The translations under genes were made by a program, and so were the position numbers. This document shows, one piece after another, positions 1-5,232 of a stretch of DNA of 5,943 bases (position 1 is its first letter; every line of letters begins with the position of its first letter). Source of the stretch: Gemmatimonadaceae bacterium. GTDB lineage: Bacteria; Gemmatimonadota; Gemmatimonadetes; Gemmatimonadales; Gemmatimonadaceae. The notes below the pieces were generated by a model. That model was not told the origin of the DNA. It saw only the letters and a program-made list of their open reading frames with translations, and ran no database searches. The stretch lies in the NCBI GenBank assembly GCA_013820975.1, contig JACDHQ010000147.1:1-5943 (forward strand), given 5' to 3'.

Positions 1-43
1 GAGGCACCAGTGCGCGGAGGACGCGTGTGCGGTTCACCTCCGT

Positions 44-325
44 TCACCCGTCGGAACGTGTCAGAGTATCGGTCCGTGGGATGAGCACGACCGAGCGCAG
101 CGTCAGTCCGAGATCACGCACCCGCCTCAGGACCGCGTGGAGGGCAGCCTGGTCGACCAGCGGGCTCCTGAGGAGCGGATCGCCGTTCGCCTCTAGAGCG
201 ACCGTCATACCGTCGAACCAGCTCGTCCACTCGGGGCCGAGATGACCCCCGATTCTGATCTCGTAGATGGTGGATGGGGTTGCGTGGTCCTGTGCGTCTC
301 CTTCGTCTCTTCCGTGCGCGTCCAT
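44..325 (-). CDS. Conserved small protein (93 aa) of an ABC exporter operon, function unknown
   Basis: The product is a soluble, 93-residue protein with no signal peptide or membrane segment. Its first ~18 residues are polar and variable-looking. A core follows (about residues 19-80) with YEIRIGGHLGPEW, WFDGMTV, LLRSPLVDQAALH and VLRRVRDLGLTL. I recognise this pattern (YEI..GHL...W..WF.G, then VDQAALHG.L..IRDLGL) from uncharacterised small proteins often encoded beside ABC transporter genes in actinobacteria and Chloroflexi; no biochemical role is known to me. The ATG lies 2 nt after the permease stop codon, so the gene is almost certainly translated with the ABC operon. A separate Shine-Dalgarno site is weak, which fits coupling. 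A role as an accessory or regulatory partner of the transporter is inference from position only. Confidence 0.82.
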   Translation of the reverse strand: MDAHGRDEGDAQDHATPSTIYEIRIGGHLGPEWTSWFDGMTVALEANGDPLLRSPLVDQAALHAVLRRVRDLGLTLRSVVLIPRTDTLTRSDG

Positions 326-327
326 CG

Positions 328-1620
328 CTACTCGTAGCGCAGCGCGTCGATCGCATCGAGGCGCGACGCCCGTGCTGCGGGTAGCGTGCCGGCGAAAAAC
401 GCGATGGTCATGACCAGTGCCACCACCAGCGCAACGGGGAGGGGGTCGAAGGCGATGACGCGCAGGCCCGCCAGCGAGGCGAGGGGGCCCTCAGCGAGGA
501 GGGTGCTGACGATGGTGCCCGCGACGATCGCGACACCCGCTCCCAGGGCACTGCCGAGGAAGCCGATGAAGATCGCTTCGGACGAGAAGAGCGCGAAGAG
601 GCGGGCGCGGCTCATTCCCATCGACTTCATCAGGCCGATCTCGCGGGTTCGCTCTTGGACGGACATGAGGAGTGTGTTGATGATGCCGAAGCCTGCGGCG
701 ACCAGGGCGATGATGCCGAAGGCATTGAGCACCCAGACGATTCCGGTGATGACCGACGTCATCATGCCGAGTTGGTCCTGCAGCGTGGAACCGGCGTAGC
801 CCGAACCTGCGAGGGCCTCCTTGATGCCCTTCTCGCCCAGCGCGTTCCGGCCGGGTTCGAAACGTGCCGAAGCCATCATGTACACGTCGCGATAACCCGC
901 GGGCATCCCCGTCATCTGCGCTTCGTGCAGCGCCTCCTTCAGGCGTGCGCTGATGAGCGTGCCGGAGTCGAAGATCGTCACCTCCTGCACGCCGACGATC
1001 TCGGCCTCCACGAGGTGCAGCTGGCCGCCAACGTCGGTGATCCCGATCGTGACGAGCCCCCCGAGCGCGGCATCGGCGTCGTCGAACCCGAGCGGCGTCA
1101 GGTAGCTCACCGGCAGAATCAAGGCGTGGGCGTCATCCTCGCGGAGGGGCCTTCCGGCGACGAAGTCGACGTTCAAGCCGACCCCACCTGTCGCGACCGT
1201 GAAGTCGTACTTCTCGCGCGCCTCGCGGGTGACGTAGTCGGTCGTGACCGTCACGAACGGCTCCACGCGCGTGATGCCGTCGATGGCGAGGATGGCTGCC
1301 AGGTCACGATCGGTGAGGACCTCGATTTGCATCCCCTCGCCGCTCATGGCCGTCGCGCGCCCAGCATCGTGCACGGTCGGTCCTTCGTCGGACGCTGCGA
1401 AGGGATTGCCTCCGGCTCGCGCCTTGGTCACGATCATGACATCGCTGGCGCCCATGCTGTCGACCTGCGTGGTGATGTAGGCATTGATGCCCGTGCCGAC
1501 GCCGTTCGTGAGCGTGAGGGTGAACGCCCCGACGAAGATCGCCAGCACGGTGAGCGAGGTGCGGAGTCGGCTGCGGAAGGTGTTGGCGATCGCGGTGCGG
1601 ACGATCTCGAGCGGGCTCAT
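328..1620 (-). CDS. ABC transporter permease, MacB/FtsX type
   Basis: This 430-aa protein is the membrane subunit of an exporter-type ABC transporter, paired with the ATPase encoded just upstream. Four transmembrane segments are visible: residues ~21-40, ~290-318, ~346-375 and ~394-413. The long stretch between the first and second (~45-285) matches the extracytoplasmic MacB-PCD domain, with ITRVEPFVTVTTDYV and VDFVAGRPL typical of it. The FtsX domain follows, with SVQERTREIGLMKSMGMSR (320-338), the cytoplasmic turn that contacts the ATPase. The C-terminus PAARASRLDAIDALRYE is a family hallmark, so the protein is full length. The ATG overlaps the ATPase stop as ATGA, implying translational coupling. 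The family includes macrolide and peptide exporters and mechanotransmission complexes; the substrate cannot be read from sequence. It is not cell-division FtsX, which is shorter and has a different N-terminus. Confidence 0.94.
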   Translation of the reverse strand: MSPLEIVRTAIANTFRSRLRTSLTVLAIFVGAFTLTLTNGVGTGINAYITTQVDSMGASDVMIVTKARAGGNPFAASDEGPTVHDAGRATAMSGEGMQIEVLTDRDLAAILAIDGITRVEPFVTVTTDYVTREAREKYDFTVATGGVGLNVDFVAGRPLREDDAHALILPVSYLTPLGFDDADAALGGLVTIGITDVGGQLHLVEAEIVGVQEVTIFDSGTLISARLKEALHEAQMTGMPAGYRDVYMMASARFEPGRNALGEKGIKEALAGSGYAGSTLQDQLGMMTSVITGIVWVLNAFGIIALVAAGFGIINTLLMSVQERTREIGLMKSMGMSRARLFALFSSEAIFIGFLGSALGAGVAIVAGTIVSTLLAEGPLASLAGLRVIAFDPLPVALVVALVMTIAFFAGTLPAARASRLDAIDALRYE

Positions 1621-2333
1621 GCGGCGACCGTCGAGCGCGGGCCGACGGCGCGGGCGAGGAGGCCGTCGGCGATGACGAAGCGCGTGTCGCAGCGTCCGGC
1701 GAGTTCCTCGTCATGGGTGACGATGACGAGCGTCAGACCCTCCTGCGCGTTGAGCGCGAACAACAGTCCGATGACGACCTCACCCGTTGCGCTGTCGAGG
1801 TTACCGGTCGGCTCATCGGCGAAGATCACCTTCGGCCGATTCGCCAGCGCACGGGCGATGACCATGCGCTGCTTCTGGCCGCCCGAGAGTGCGGTGGCGC
1901 GGTTGGCGGCCTTGTCGGCGAGCTCGACCTGCTCGAGCACCTCCATCCCGCGGGCGATCCGCAAGCGCCGCGGCATTCCGGCGATCTTGAGGGGCAGCAC
2001 CACGTTCTCCAGGACGGTCGCGTTCGGGATCATGAAGAACTGCTGGAATACGAATCCGAAGGTTTCATTGCGCAGCGTGTCGAGCGCCCGTCTCGAGCGA
2101 TCCTTCGCGTCGATGCCGTCGACGTCGATCGATCCCGTGTCGGGACTGTCGAGGAGGGCGAGGAGGTGCATGAGCGTCGATTTGCCGGAGCCGCTCTTGC
2201 CGACGATCGCGACCGATTCACCGGCGTGGATGTCGAGCGACACGCCGCGCAGGGCCTGGAAACGCGCCGCTCCGTCACCGTAGGACTTCGAGACGTTTCG
2301 GGATCGCAGGACGGATTGGCGGGAGGGAAGCAT
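1617..2333 (-). CDS. ABC transporter ATP-binding protein, MacB/LolD type
   Basis: This 238-aa cytoplasmic ATPase powers the FtsX/MacB permease downstream. All catalytic motifs are present: Walker A GKSGSGKST (45-53), Q-loop in VFQQF (around 97), signature LSGGQKQR (149-156), Walker B VIFADEP with catalytic Glu174, the D-loop region GNLDS (177-181) and H-loop His207 in VTHD. The insert FFMIPNATVLENVVLPL and the overall length fit the LolD/MacB/SalX-type subfamily. I chose the ATG at 2331-2333 because AGAGG precedes it at suitable spacing and ABC homology begins about ten residues in (LRSRNVSKSYG). An upstream in-frame ATG at 2504 would add 57 Arg/Pro-rich residues overlapping a dehydrogenase relic, so I rejected it. 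First gene of a three-gene operon; its stop overlaps the permease start. Confidence 0.96.
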   Translation of the reverse strand: MLPSRQSVLRSRNVSKSYGDGAARFQALRGVSLDIHAGESVAIVGKSGSGKSTLMHLLALLDSPDTGSIDVDGIDAKDRSRRALDTLRNETFGFVFQQFFMIPNATVLENVVLPLKIAGMPRRLRIARGMEVLEQVELADKAANRATALSGGQKQRMVIARALANRPKVIFADEPTGNLDSATGEVVIGLLFALNAQEGLTLVIVTHDEELAGRCDTRFVIADGLLARAVGPRSTVAA

Positions 2334-2395
2334 GGGACCTCTTTCTGGTTCGCCTGGGGCGGCGGTGACGGGGTTCGGGGGGAGAACGAGGGACG
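2334..2395 (-). promoter_or_regulatory. Leader of the ABC operon with ribosome binding site
   Basis: The 62 nt between the dehydrogenase relic and the ATPase start hold a purine-rich Shine-Dalgarno stretch (AAAGAGG, about 2338-2344 on the minus strand) some 4 nt before the ATG. I see no convincing -35/-10 pair here. The operon promoter may lie inside the relic or farther upstream, or may once have been that of the dehydrogenase gene. Confidence 0.5.
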
Positions 2396-2507
2396 TCACG
2401 AAACGACGATCTTGGCTCGGGCGTGGCGGTCGAGGAAGTGGCGGACGGCCTCGGCGGTCTCTTCCAGGCGATAGGTCGCCTCGACGGACGCACCTCATGG
2501 CCATCGC
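2396..2507 (-). pseudogene. C-terminal stub of an MDR-family (zinc-type) alcohol dehydrogenase
   Basis: From 2485 down to a TGA at 2396-2398 the minus strand reads VEATYRLEETAEAVRHF, then LDRHARAKIVVS and stop. This is the conserved tail of zinc-containing alcohol dehydrogenases and quinone oxidoreductases (usual pattern RPV(I/V)D..YPLEEAAEAHR.LE.GHARGKVVL). In that frame a stop lies at 2495-2497. The expected preceding residues appear in another frame (GHEVRP, ~2507-2487), so a one-base deletion near 2486 has broken the frame. Nothing recognisable of the catalytic or Rossmann domain (about 300 residues) remains upstream. It is a truncated and frameshifted relic. The call rests on a roughly 35-residue tail recognised by eye. 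Confidence 0.72.
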
Positions 2508-2635
2508 GCGGAACGGCTCCTACATCGGGCTAGCGTGCCTAATCGGGAGACCGAGTGACACCAGCAGCCTGCGGGTCGACCGGCGTCCGCAGCGAGAACT
2601 ACCTCGACCATCGTTGACATCGCTGGAGCGGCAGC
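2508..2635. other. Intergenic stretch without recognisable gene
   Basis: This holds the space between the dehydrogenase stub and the stop of the small membrane-protein gene. Minus-strand frames contain several stops and no dehydrogenase-like motif. A small GAGC/GCTC hairpin sits near 2624-2635, directly after the membrane-protein stop, but lacks a U-tract, so I do not call it a terminator. Confidence 0.4.
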
Positions 2636-3055
2636 TCAGGCCGTCGACCGCGCCGCCACGCCGCGTGCGGACGAGCGCGCCACCATGAGCGAGCTCACAA
2701 GCATGATCAGTGCCACGGGCGCCCACAGCAGCCGCTCGCCACCACTCGGCGTGATCAGGTTCAGGACCGTACCGATGACGCTGTACGCCACGATCACCCA
2801 CACCAGCCAGCGCGATGTCCTAGACCAACGCGGCAGTGCCATGCCCGCCCTCGACAGGACGACGCCGGCCATGAGCCCGAGGAGCAGCGCCATCACGACG
2901 GCGGCCCCACGCATCGACGGTGGGTATTGGCCGGGGAATGCGCCACCCATCGCGAAGGAGCCCCACGGCGCGCCGAGGGCGAGCGCGAGTTGGAATGCGG
3001 CGACGACGGACGTCGCGAATGCGAACACGAGCGCGGAAGCCTTGACTTTATCCAC
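2636..3055 (-). CDS. Small four-helix integral membrane protein, function unknown
   Basis: With a GTG start at 3055 the product is 139 aa. Four hydrophobic helices fall at about residues 5-27, 50-68, 82-102 and 108-126. The first is followed by LALALGAPWGSFAMGGAFPGQYPPSMRG, where the ALGAPWG...GG pattern is familiar from a group of uncharacterised actinobacterial and proteobacterial membrane proteins of this size; no function is established to my knowledge. The GTG is preceded by GGGAG at about 6 nt spacing. The frame stays open to 3223, but those extra 56 residues are Arg-rich and unlike a membrane-protein N-terminus, so the shorter start is preferred. The C-terminus is a short basic, Ser/Ala-rich tail. 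It stands alone, about 480 bp downstream of the next minus-strand gene, so it probably has its own promoter, which I could not identify. Confidence 0.77.
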   Translation of the reverse strand: MDKVKASALVFAFATSVVAAFQLALALGAPWGSFAMGGAFPGQYPPSMRGAAVVMALLLGLMAGVVLSRAGMALPRWSRTSRWLVWVIVAYSVIGTVLNLITPSGGERLLWAPVALIMLVSSLMVARSSARGVAARSTA

Positions 3056-3304
3056 GATGATCTCCCGGCACTGCGCGATGTCGGACACCGATCGCGTGCG
3101 TCCGGCTCGGTGCCCCAGGAACGTAGCGCCACGACGTGGTGCGCGTGCAGTCGGAGCATCATGCCGCGCGCCGCACACGGGTGCCGGAGAGCCGATCTTC
3201 AGGCCGCTGGTCACGCGCGGCACATCGAACGACCCCGCCTAGGCTTCGCACGGAGCCGCGGCCGCAAAGCCCAACAACAGAACACTCGTTCGCCACATTT
3301 CCAC

Positions 3305-3344
3305 GGTTCCGGACGCGTGGCGCTCGTGCGGCGCGTCCGGAACC
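3305..3344. repeat. Perfect 13-bp inverted repeat, possible terminator or protein site
   Basis: GGTTCCGGACGCG at 3305-3317 is exactly repeated in inverse at 3332-3344, with a 14-nt loop. The stem is GC-rich and would form a strong hairpin in RNA. No T-tract follows on either strand. It lies about 190 bp beyond the stop of the DUF4386 gene, so it could end that transcript in the U-less manner common in actinobacteria, or be a recombination or binding site. The repeat itself is certain; its role is not. Confidence 0.75.
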
Positions 3345-3346
3345 AT

Positions 3347-3368
3347 CCACAAATCGTACGTTTCGTGG
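3347..3368. repeat. Imperfect 22-bp palindrome
   Basis: The 22 bases starting CCACAAATCG and ending TTTCGTGG are self-complementary at 9 of 11 positions, with central CGTACG. It begins two bases after the 13-bp inverted repeat. The symmetry is suited to a dimeric DNA-binding protein, but no nearby start codon makes it an obvious operator. Confidence 0.45.
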
Positions 3369-3536
3369 CCAGGATGGCAGCCGCGGGCACCCTGCACTCG
3401 TGGCACTTCGCTCAACTGCAGGGGTAGTGGAGGCGCCACCGTCCAATGTCGGTGAGTGCCGATTCGAGCGCCCAGGCGGCGACACCTAGCCCGTGATCCG
3501 TGCGAACCTCGGCAGCACCACCGGCCCCTATTCCGC

Positions 3537-4277
3537 TCAATGCGCCGGTACTGCCGTCCGCCCCGGACCCGACGGATCGCTCTGGGTCCGCTTCCCGAAT
3601 GCTCGCGCCAAGAACCAGAAGATCAACAGGGCTTCTCCCACGAACGTGTATTCGGAAATCACCACGAAGCCTGGCGCGACGATCGCGGCCACGGTATCGA
3701 ACGTATACCCGGCCCCGGCGACGATCACCAACGCACCCAGGAAGCGAGGGAAGAGCCTGGTCCTGAGGATCAGCGCACCGAGCACGATGAGGTGAAGGCC
3801 GACCAGCCCTAAAGCGAGATCCCAACCGCTCTTATACGCCTGCGTCAGGAGCATGACCTGCGATTCCAGGTCGCCCGGCGCAGCACCCGAGAACGAGCCA
3901 CCGGCGAGGAGCCGATCGACCTTCACCAACTCGTTCAGCGTGGGAATGAACGTCGCTGCGTAGGTGATGCGCAACCAGCCGGCCAACAGCGAGAGGTTGC
4001 GATCGGACTCGAACACCAAGTAGAGCGCCCAAGCCACGAGCACGTCGAGGATCGTCACGATGACGAAGGCGAGGATCCCGAACCGGAAGAGGCCGATGTT
4101 CTGCACGATTCCGCCCATCGTCCCGGCGCCGTCTCCGGGAAGGATGAGCCTTTCGAAGATGCCGAAGTTGGCGTAACCGGCCAGGACCGCCATCACGAGC
4201 AGGCTGATGCCAGCCACAAGGTAGACCGTCCGCAACGTGTCGCTCGACCGTACCGTCCGTTCATGCAGCGATGTCAT
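3537..4277 (-). CDS. DUF4386-family integral membrane protein
   Basis: This 246-aa protein matches the DUF4386 family by pattern: an N-terminal helix after a short basic head, NIGLFRFGILAFVIVTILDVLVAWALY (about 60-86), then WLRITYAA, a helix with YKSGWDLALGLVGLHLIVLGALI, LFPRFLGALVIVAGAGYTFDT, and a final EYTFVGEALLIFWFL helix. About six membrane segments are visible (~17-40, 62-88, 95-113, 147-171, 175-197, 202-225). The tail is polar. Members are uncharacterised; no transport or enzymatic motif is apparent. I chose the ATG at 4275-4277, preceded by CGGAG with 5 nt spacing, over an in-frame ATG at 4322. The gene is monocistronic as far as can be seen, and a strong promoter-like pair lies upstream at 4462-4490. 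Confidence 0.88.
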   Translation of the reverse strand: MTSLHERTVRSSDTLRTVYLVAGISLLVMAVLAGYANFGIFERLILPGDGAGTMGGIVQNIGLFRFGILAFVIVTILDVLVAWALYLVFESDRNLSLLAGWLRITYAATFIPTLNELVKVDRLLAGGSFSGAAPGDLESQVMLLTQAYKSGWDLALGLVGLHLIVLGALILRTRLFPRFLGALVIVAGAGYTFDTVAAIVAPGFVVISEYTFVGEALLIFWFLARAFGKRTQSDPSGPGRTAVPAH

Positions 4278-4369
4278 GTGCGCTCCGCGATCGGGGGTTC
4301 TCCCGAATCGACTCGCCGGCACACCCGCAGCCTGGTACCGTCATGGTGCCCGACCCACGAGACCACCAA

Positions 4370-4382
4370 CGATTTCAAATCG
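4370..4382. promoter_or_regulatory. Perfect palindrome CGATTT-N-AAATCG, possible operator
   Basis: CGATTTCAAATCG is a perfect 6-1-6 inverted repeat, AT-rich in a GC-rich background, about 95 nt before the DUF4386 start codon. It could be a repressor site or a small hairpin in the leader RNA. No regulator gene is in the window to pair it with. Confidence 0.35.
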
Positions 4383-4384
4383 AA

Positions 4385-4432
4385 GTCGGGTTGCGGGCCC
4401 GGGTTGATCTGGGGTCGGGTTGCAGTCCCGAC
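4385..4432 (-). promoter_or_regulatory. Leader hairpin with a duplicated arm
   Basis: GTCGGG (4414-4419) pairs with CCCGAC (4427-4432) around a 7-nt loop. The ten bases GTCGGGTTGC occur twice, at 4385-4394 and 4414-4423, so the right arm could pair with either copy. In the minus-strand transcript that would give two mutually exclusive stems. The loop and stem superficially resemble a tRNA T-arm, but no other tRNA parts are present. A regulatory role is speculative. Confidence 0.3.
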
Positions 4433-4461
4433 TCTTGGTCGCTCTGACGTCGTACGCGCGC

Positions 4462-4490
4462 ATATTACATCCGGATTGTAGAATCGTCAA
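4462..4490 (-). promoter_or_regulatory. Sigma70-type promoter for the DUF4386 gene
   Basis: Read on the minus strand, TTGACG (4490-4485) is followed by a 17-nt spacer and TAATAT (4467-4462). This is close to consensus with optimal spacing, and the local AT content contrasts with the surrounding GC-rich DNA. Transcription would start near 4455, giving a leader of about 178 nt before the DUF4386 ATG. An alternative -10 (TACAAT, 4480-4475) has no good -35. No other minus-strand gene lies between, so the assignment to DUF4386 is reasonable. Confidence 0.6.
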
Positions 4491-4621
4491 CAACTGCCCG
4501 ACGCCGAGCGCCGATTCGCACGGTGTTCACGCGTGGCCCCGTAGAACGACCCTTGCCGCACCGGCTTCGTGCACTGCGTTGCGCGCTCGGTTGGTGCCCT
4601 TTGAAACCGCCGCGGTCGACC

Positions 4622-4762
4622 GAGCTTGAGCGGCCAGCTCGCAGCCACATCATCAACGACGCAACGCTGGAGGTCCATGAACTGCTCGCAGAGAACCCCG
4701 GTGGCGTCCTCCTGATATATGATGAGCTGAATTTTTCTCCCAATGCTGGCCAGGTACTGTAG
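4622..4762 (+). pseudogene. Fragment of a DUF3987 (primase/helicase-like) protein
   Basis: In the frame ending at TAG 4760-4762 the residues HIINDATLEVHELLAENPGG, then VLLIYDEL (about 4646-4729) match the diagnostic core of DUF3987 proteins, usually (Y/I)VNDAT.E.L..LL..NP.GLL..RDEL.G. These are large proteins of phages, plasmids and integrative elements, often fused to primase or helicase domains and normally several hundred residues long. Here only some 30 recognisable residues remain. Homology stops after DEL, where a tryptophan- and leucine-containing segment is expected, and a stop soon follows. The fragment runs straight into the HsdR relic. It is most likely an internal shred left by deletion. 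Recognition is by eye on a short stretch. Confidence 0.7.
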
Positions 4763-4770
4763 GCGCCGAT

Positions 4771-5058
4771 CACCTAGGGGCCGAGAACAAGAACGCCGTG
4801 GAGGTCATGGGAAACGACGAGCTCAAGGCGATCGCGAATATCTTGCTGGTGGAGCTGAAAAAGAACATCAGCGTCGACTGGGCCCACCGCGAGGGTGCGC
4901 GTGCTCGACTGCGCGTGCTGGTGAAGGACATCCTCGAGGACCACGGCTAGCCGCCAGATCTCTCTTCTGAGGCCGTACAGACGGTCCTGCAGCAAGCGGA
5001 GGTGCACTCTAGGAACTGGGCGAGCGGAACGCGACAAGATATGCAACCATCGGCATGA
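4771..5058 (+). pseudogene. hsdR: C-terminal relic of a type I restriction enzyme R subunit (HsdR)
   Basis: The frame from 4771 reads AENKNAVEVMGNDELKAIA, then ELKKNISVDWAHREGARARL and VLVKDILEDHG, followed by TAG at 4948-4950. After the stop the same frame continues PPDLSSEAVQTVLQQAEV and ends near NWA, with TGA at 5056-5058. This is the conserved C-terminal region of HsdR motor subunits (AENESAVEVMGD..L..IA, SVDWA.RE.ARARLRVLVKRIL, GYPPDLQ..AVQTVL.QAE). The amber codon sits exactly where the tyrosine of GYPPD is expected. The DEAD-box helicase and nuclease domains (about 900 residues) are absent, so this is a nonfunctional remnant. No hsdM or hsdS trace is seen. It probably marks a lost type I restriction-modification locus. 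Confidence 0.87.
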
Positions 5059-5232
5059 CCACCAGCTCCACGCAACCGGTCTTCCGGCGACCATACGATC
5101 GGGAGTGAGATGGCACACTCGCAGCGCATCGAACTGCGGCACGCGATGCTGGCGCGAAACTCCTTTCGGCGCCAGTTCTTGAAGACGCTCGCGTGAACCG
5201 GGAACCTCGTCGTCGCGTGGCTGCCTGGACGC
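5059..5232 (+). other. CRISPR leader-side flank
   Basis: These 174 bases separate the HsdR relic from the first clear CRISPR repeat. In type I-E arrays with this repeat orientation the leader lies on this side. The flank is not AT-rich and I find no good promoter. It contains a 28-codon reading frame (5110-5196, preceded by GGGAG) of no recognisable family. It also contains GTGAACCG at 5193-5200, exactly 61 bases before the same octamer in repeat 1. Confidence 0.45.
5172..5200 (+). repeat. Possible decayed CRISPR repeat upstream of repeat 1
   Basis: The octamer GTGAACCG, the 3' handle of the repeat, recurs here in exact register: it ends 61 bases before the end of repeat 1, leaving a 32-base interval (5201-5232) equal to the normal spacer. 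The remaining 21 bases match the consensus poorly (about 16 of 29 overall). It may be a repeat scrambled by recombination, or chance. Confidence 0.35.

Larger units (their letters stand above)
3056..3536. other. Long intergenic region with inverted repeats
   Basis: About 480 bp without a convincing gene. Open frames here are Arg/Pro/Ala-rich shadows with no recognisable motif. It contains a perfect 13-bp inverted repeat (3305-3344), an imperfect palindrome (3347-3368) and a weaker 7-bp pair CCCTGCA/TGCAGGG (3390-3396 with 3417-3423). It must also hold the promoter of the four-helix membrane gene and the transcript end of the DUF4386 gene. Confidence 0.6.
4278..4621. other. Intergenic region: promoter and leader of the DUF4386 gene, then unassigned DNA
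   Basis: The left part (to ~4460) would be the long leader of the DUF4386 transcript, with a palindrome and a hairpin. The promoter-like pair follows at 4462-4490. Beyond it (4491-4621) I recognise nothing; plus-strand reading there is continuous with the DUF3987 relic frame from 4523 but shows no family motif. Confidence 0.5.

Noticed and set aside
30..39. CGGTTCACC near the left edge, the reverse complement of the CRISPR repeat end
   Set aside because: Only nine bases match, with no stem and no second copy at array spacing; chance in a GC-rich sequence.
655..2283. 542-codon open frame on the plus strand opposite the ABC genes
   Set aside because: It is a shadow of two well-supported minus-strand genes; its translation is rich in Asp, Arg and His with no family motif.
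2334..2504. N-terminal extension of the ABC ATPase to an ATG at 2504
   Set aside because: The 57 added residues are Arg/Pro-rich, unlike any ABC N-terminus, and overlap the dehydrogenase relic in another frame; the ATG at 2333 has a better ribosome site.
3056..3223. N-terminal extension of the four-helix membrane protein
   Set aside because: The extra residues are basic and low in complexity, while GTG 3055 has a good Shine-Dalgarno and directly precedes the first membrane helix.
4385..4445. Possible tRNA remnant (T-arm-like stem with a 7-nt loop)
   Set aside because: The loop lacks the conserved C of the T-loop, and no acceptor, D-arm or anticodon arm can be fitted around it.
5110..5196. 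28-codon ORF with a GGGAG site in the CRISPR flank
   Set aside because: The Shine-Dalgarno match is fair but the peptide resembles nothing known to me and it ends inside the possible decayed repeat. Too little to call a gene.
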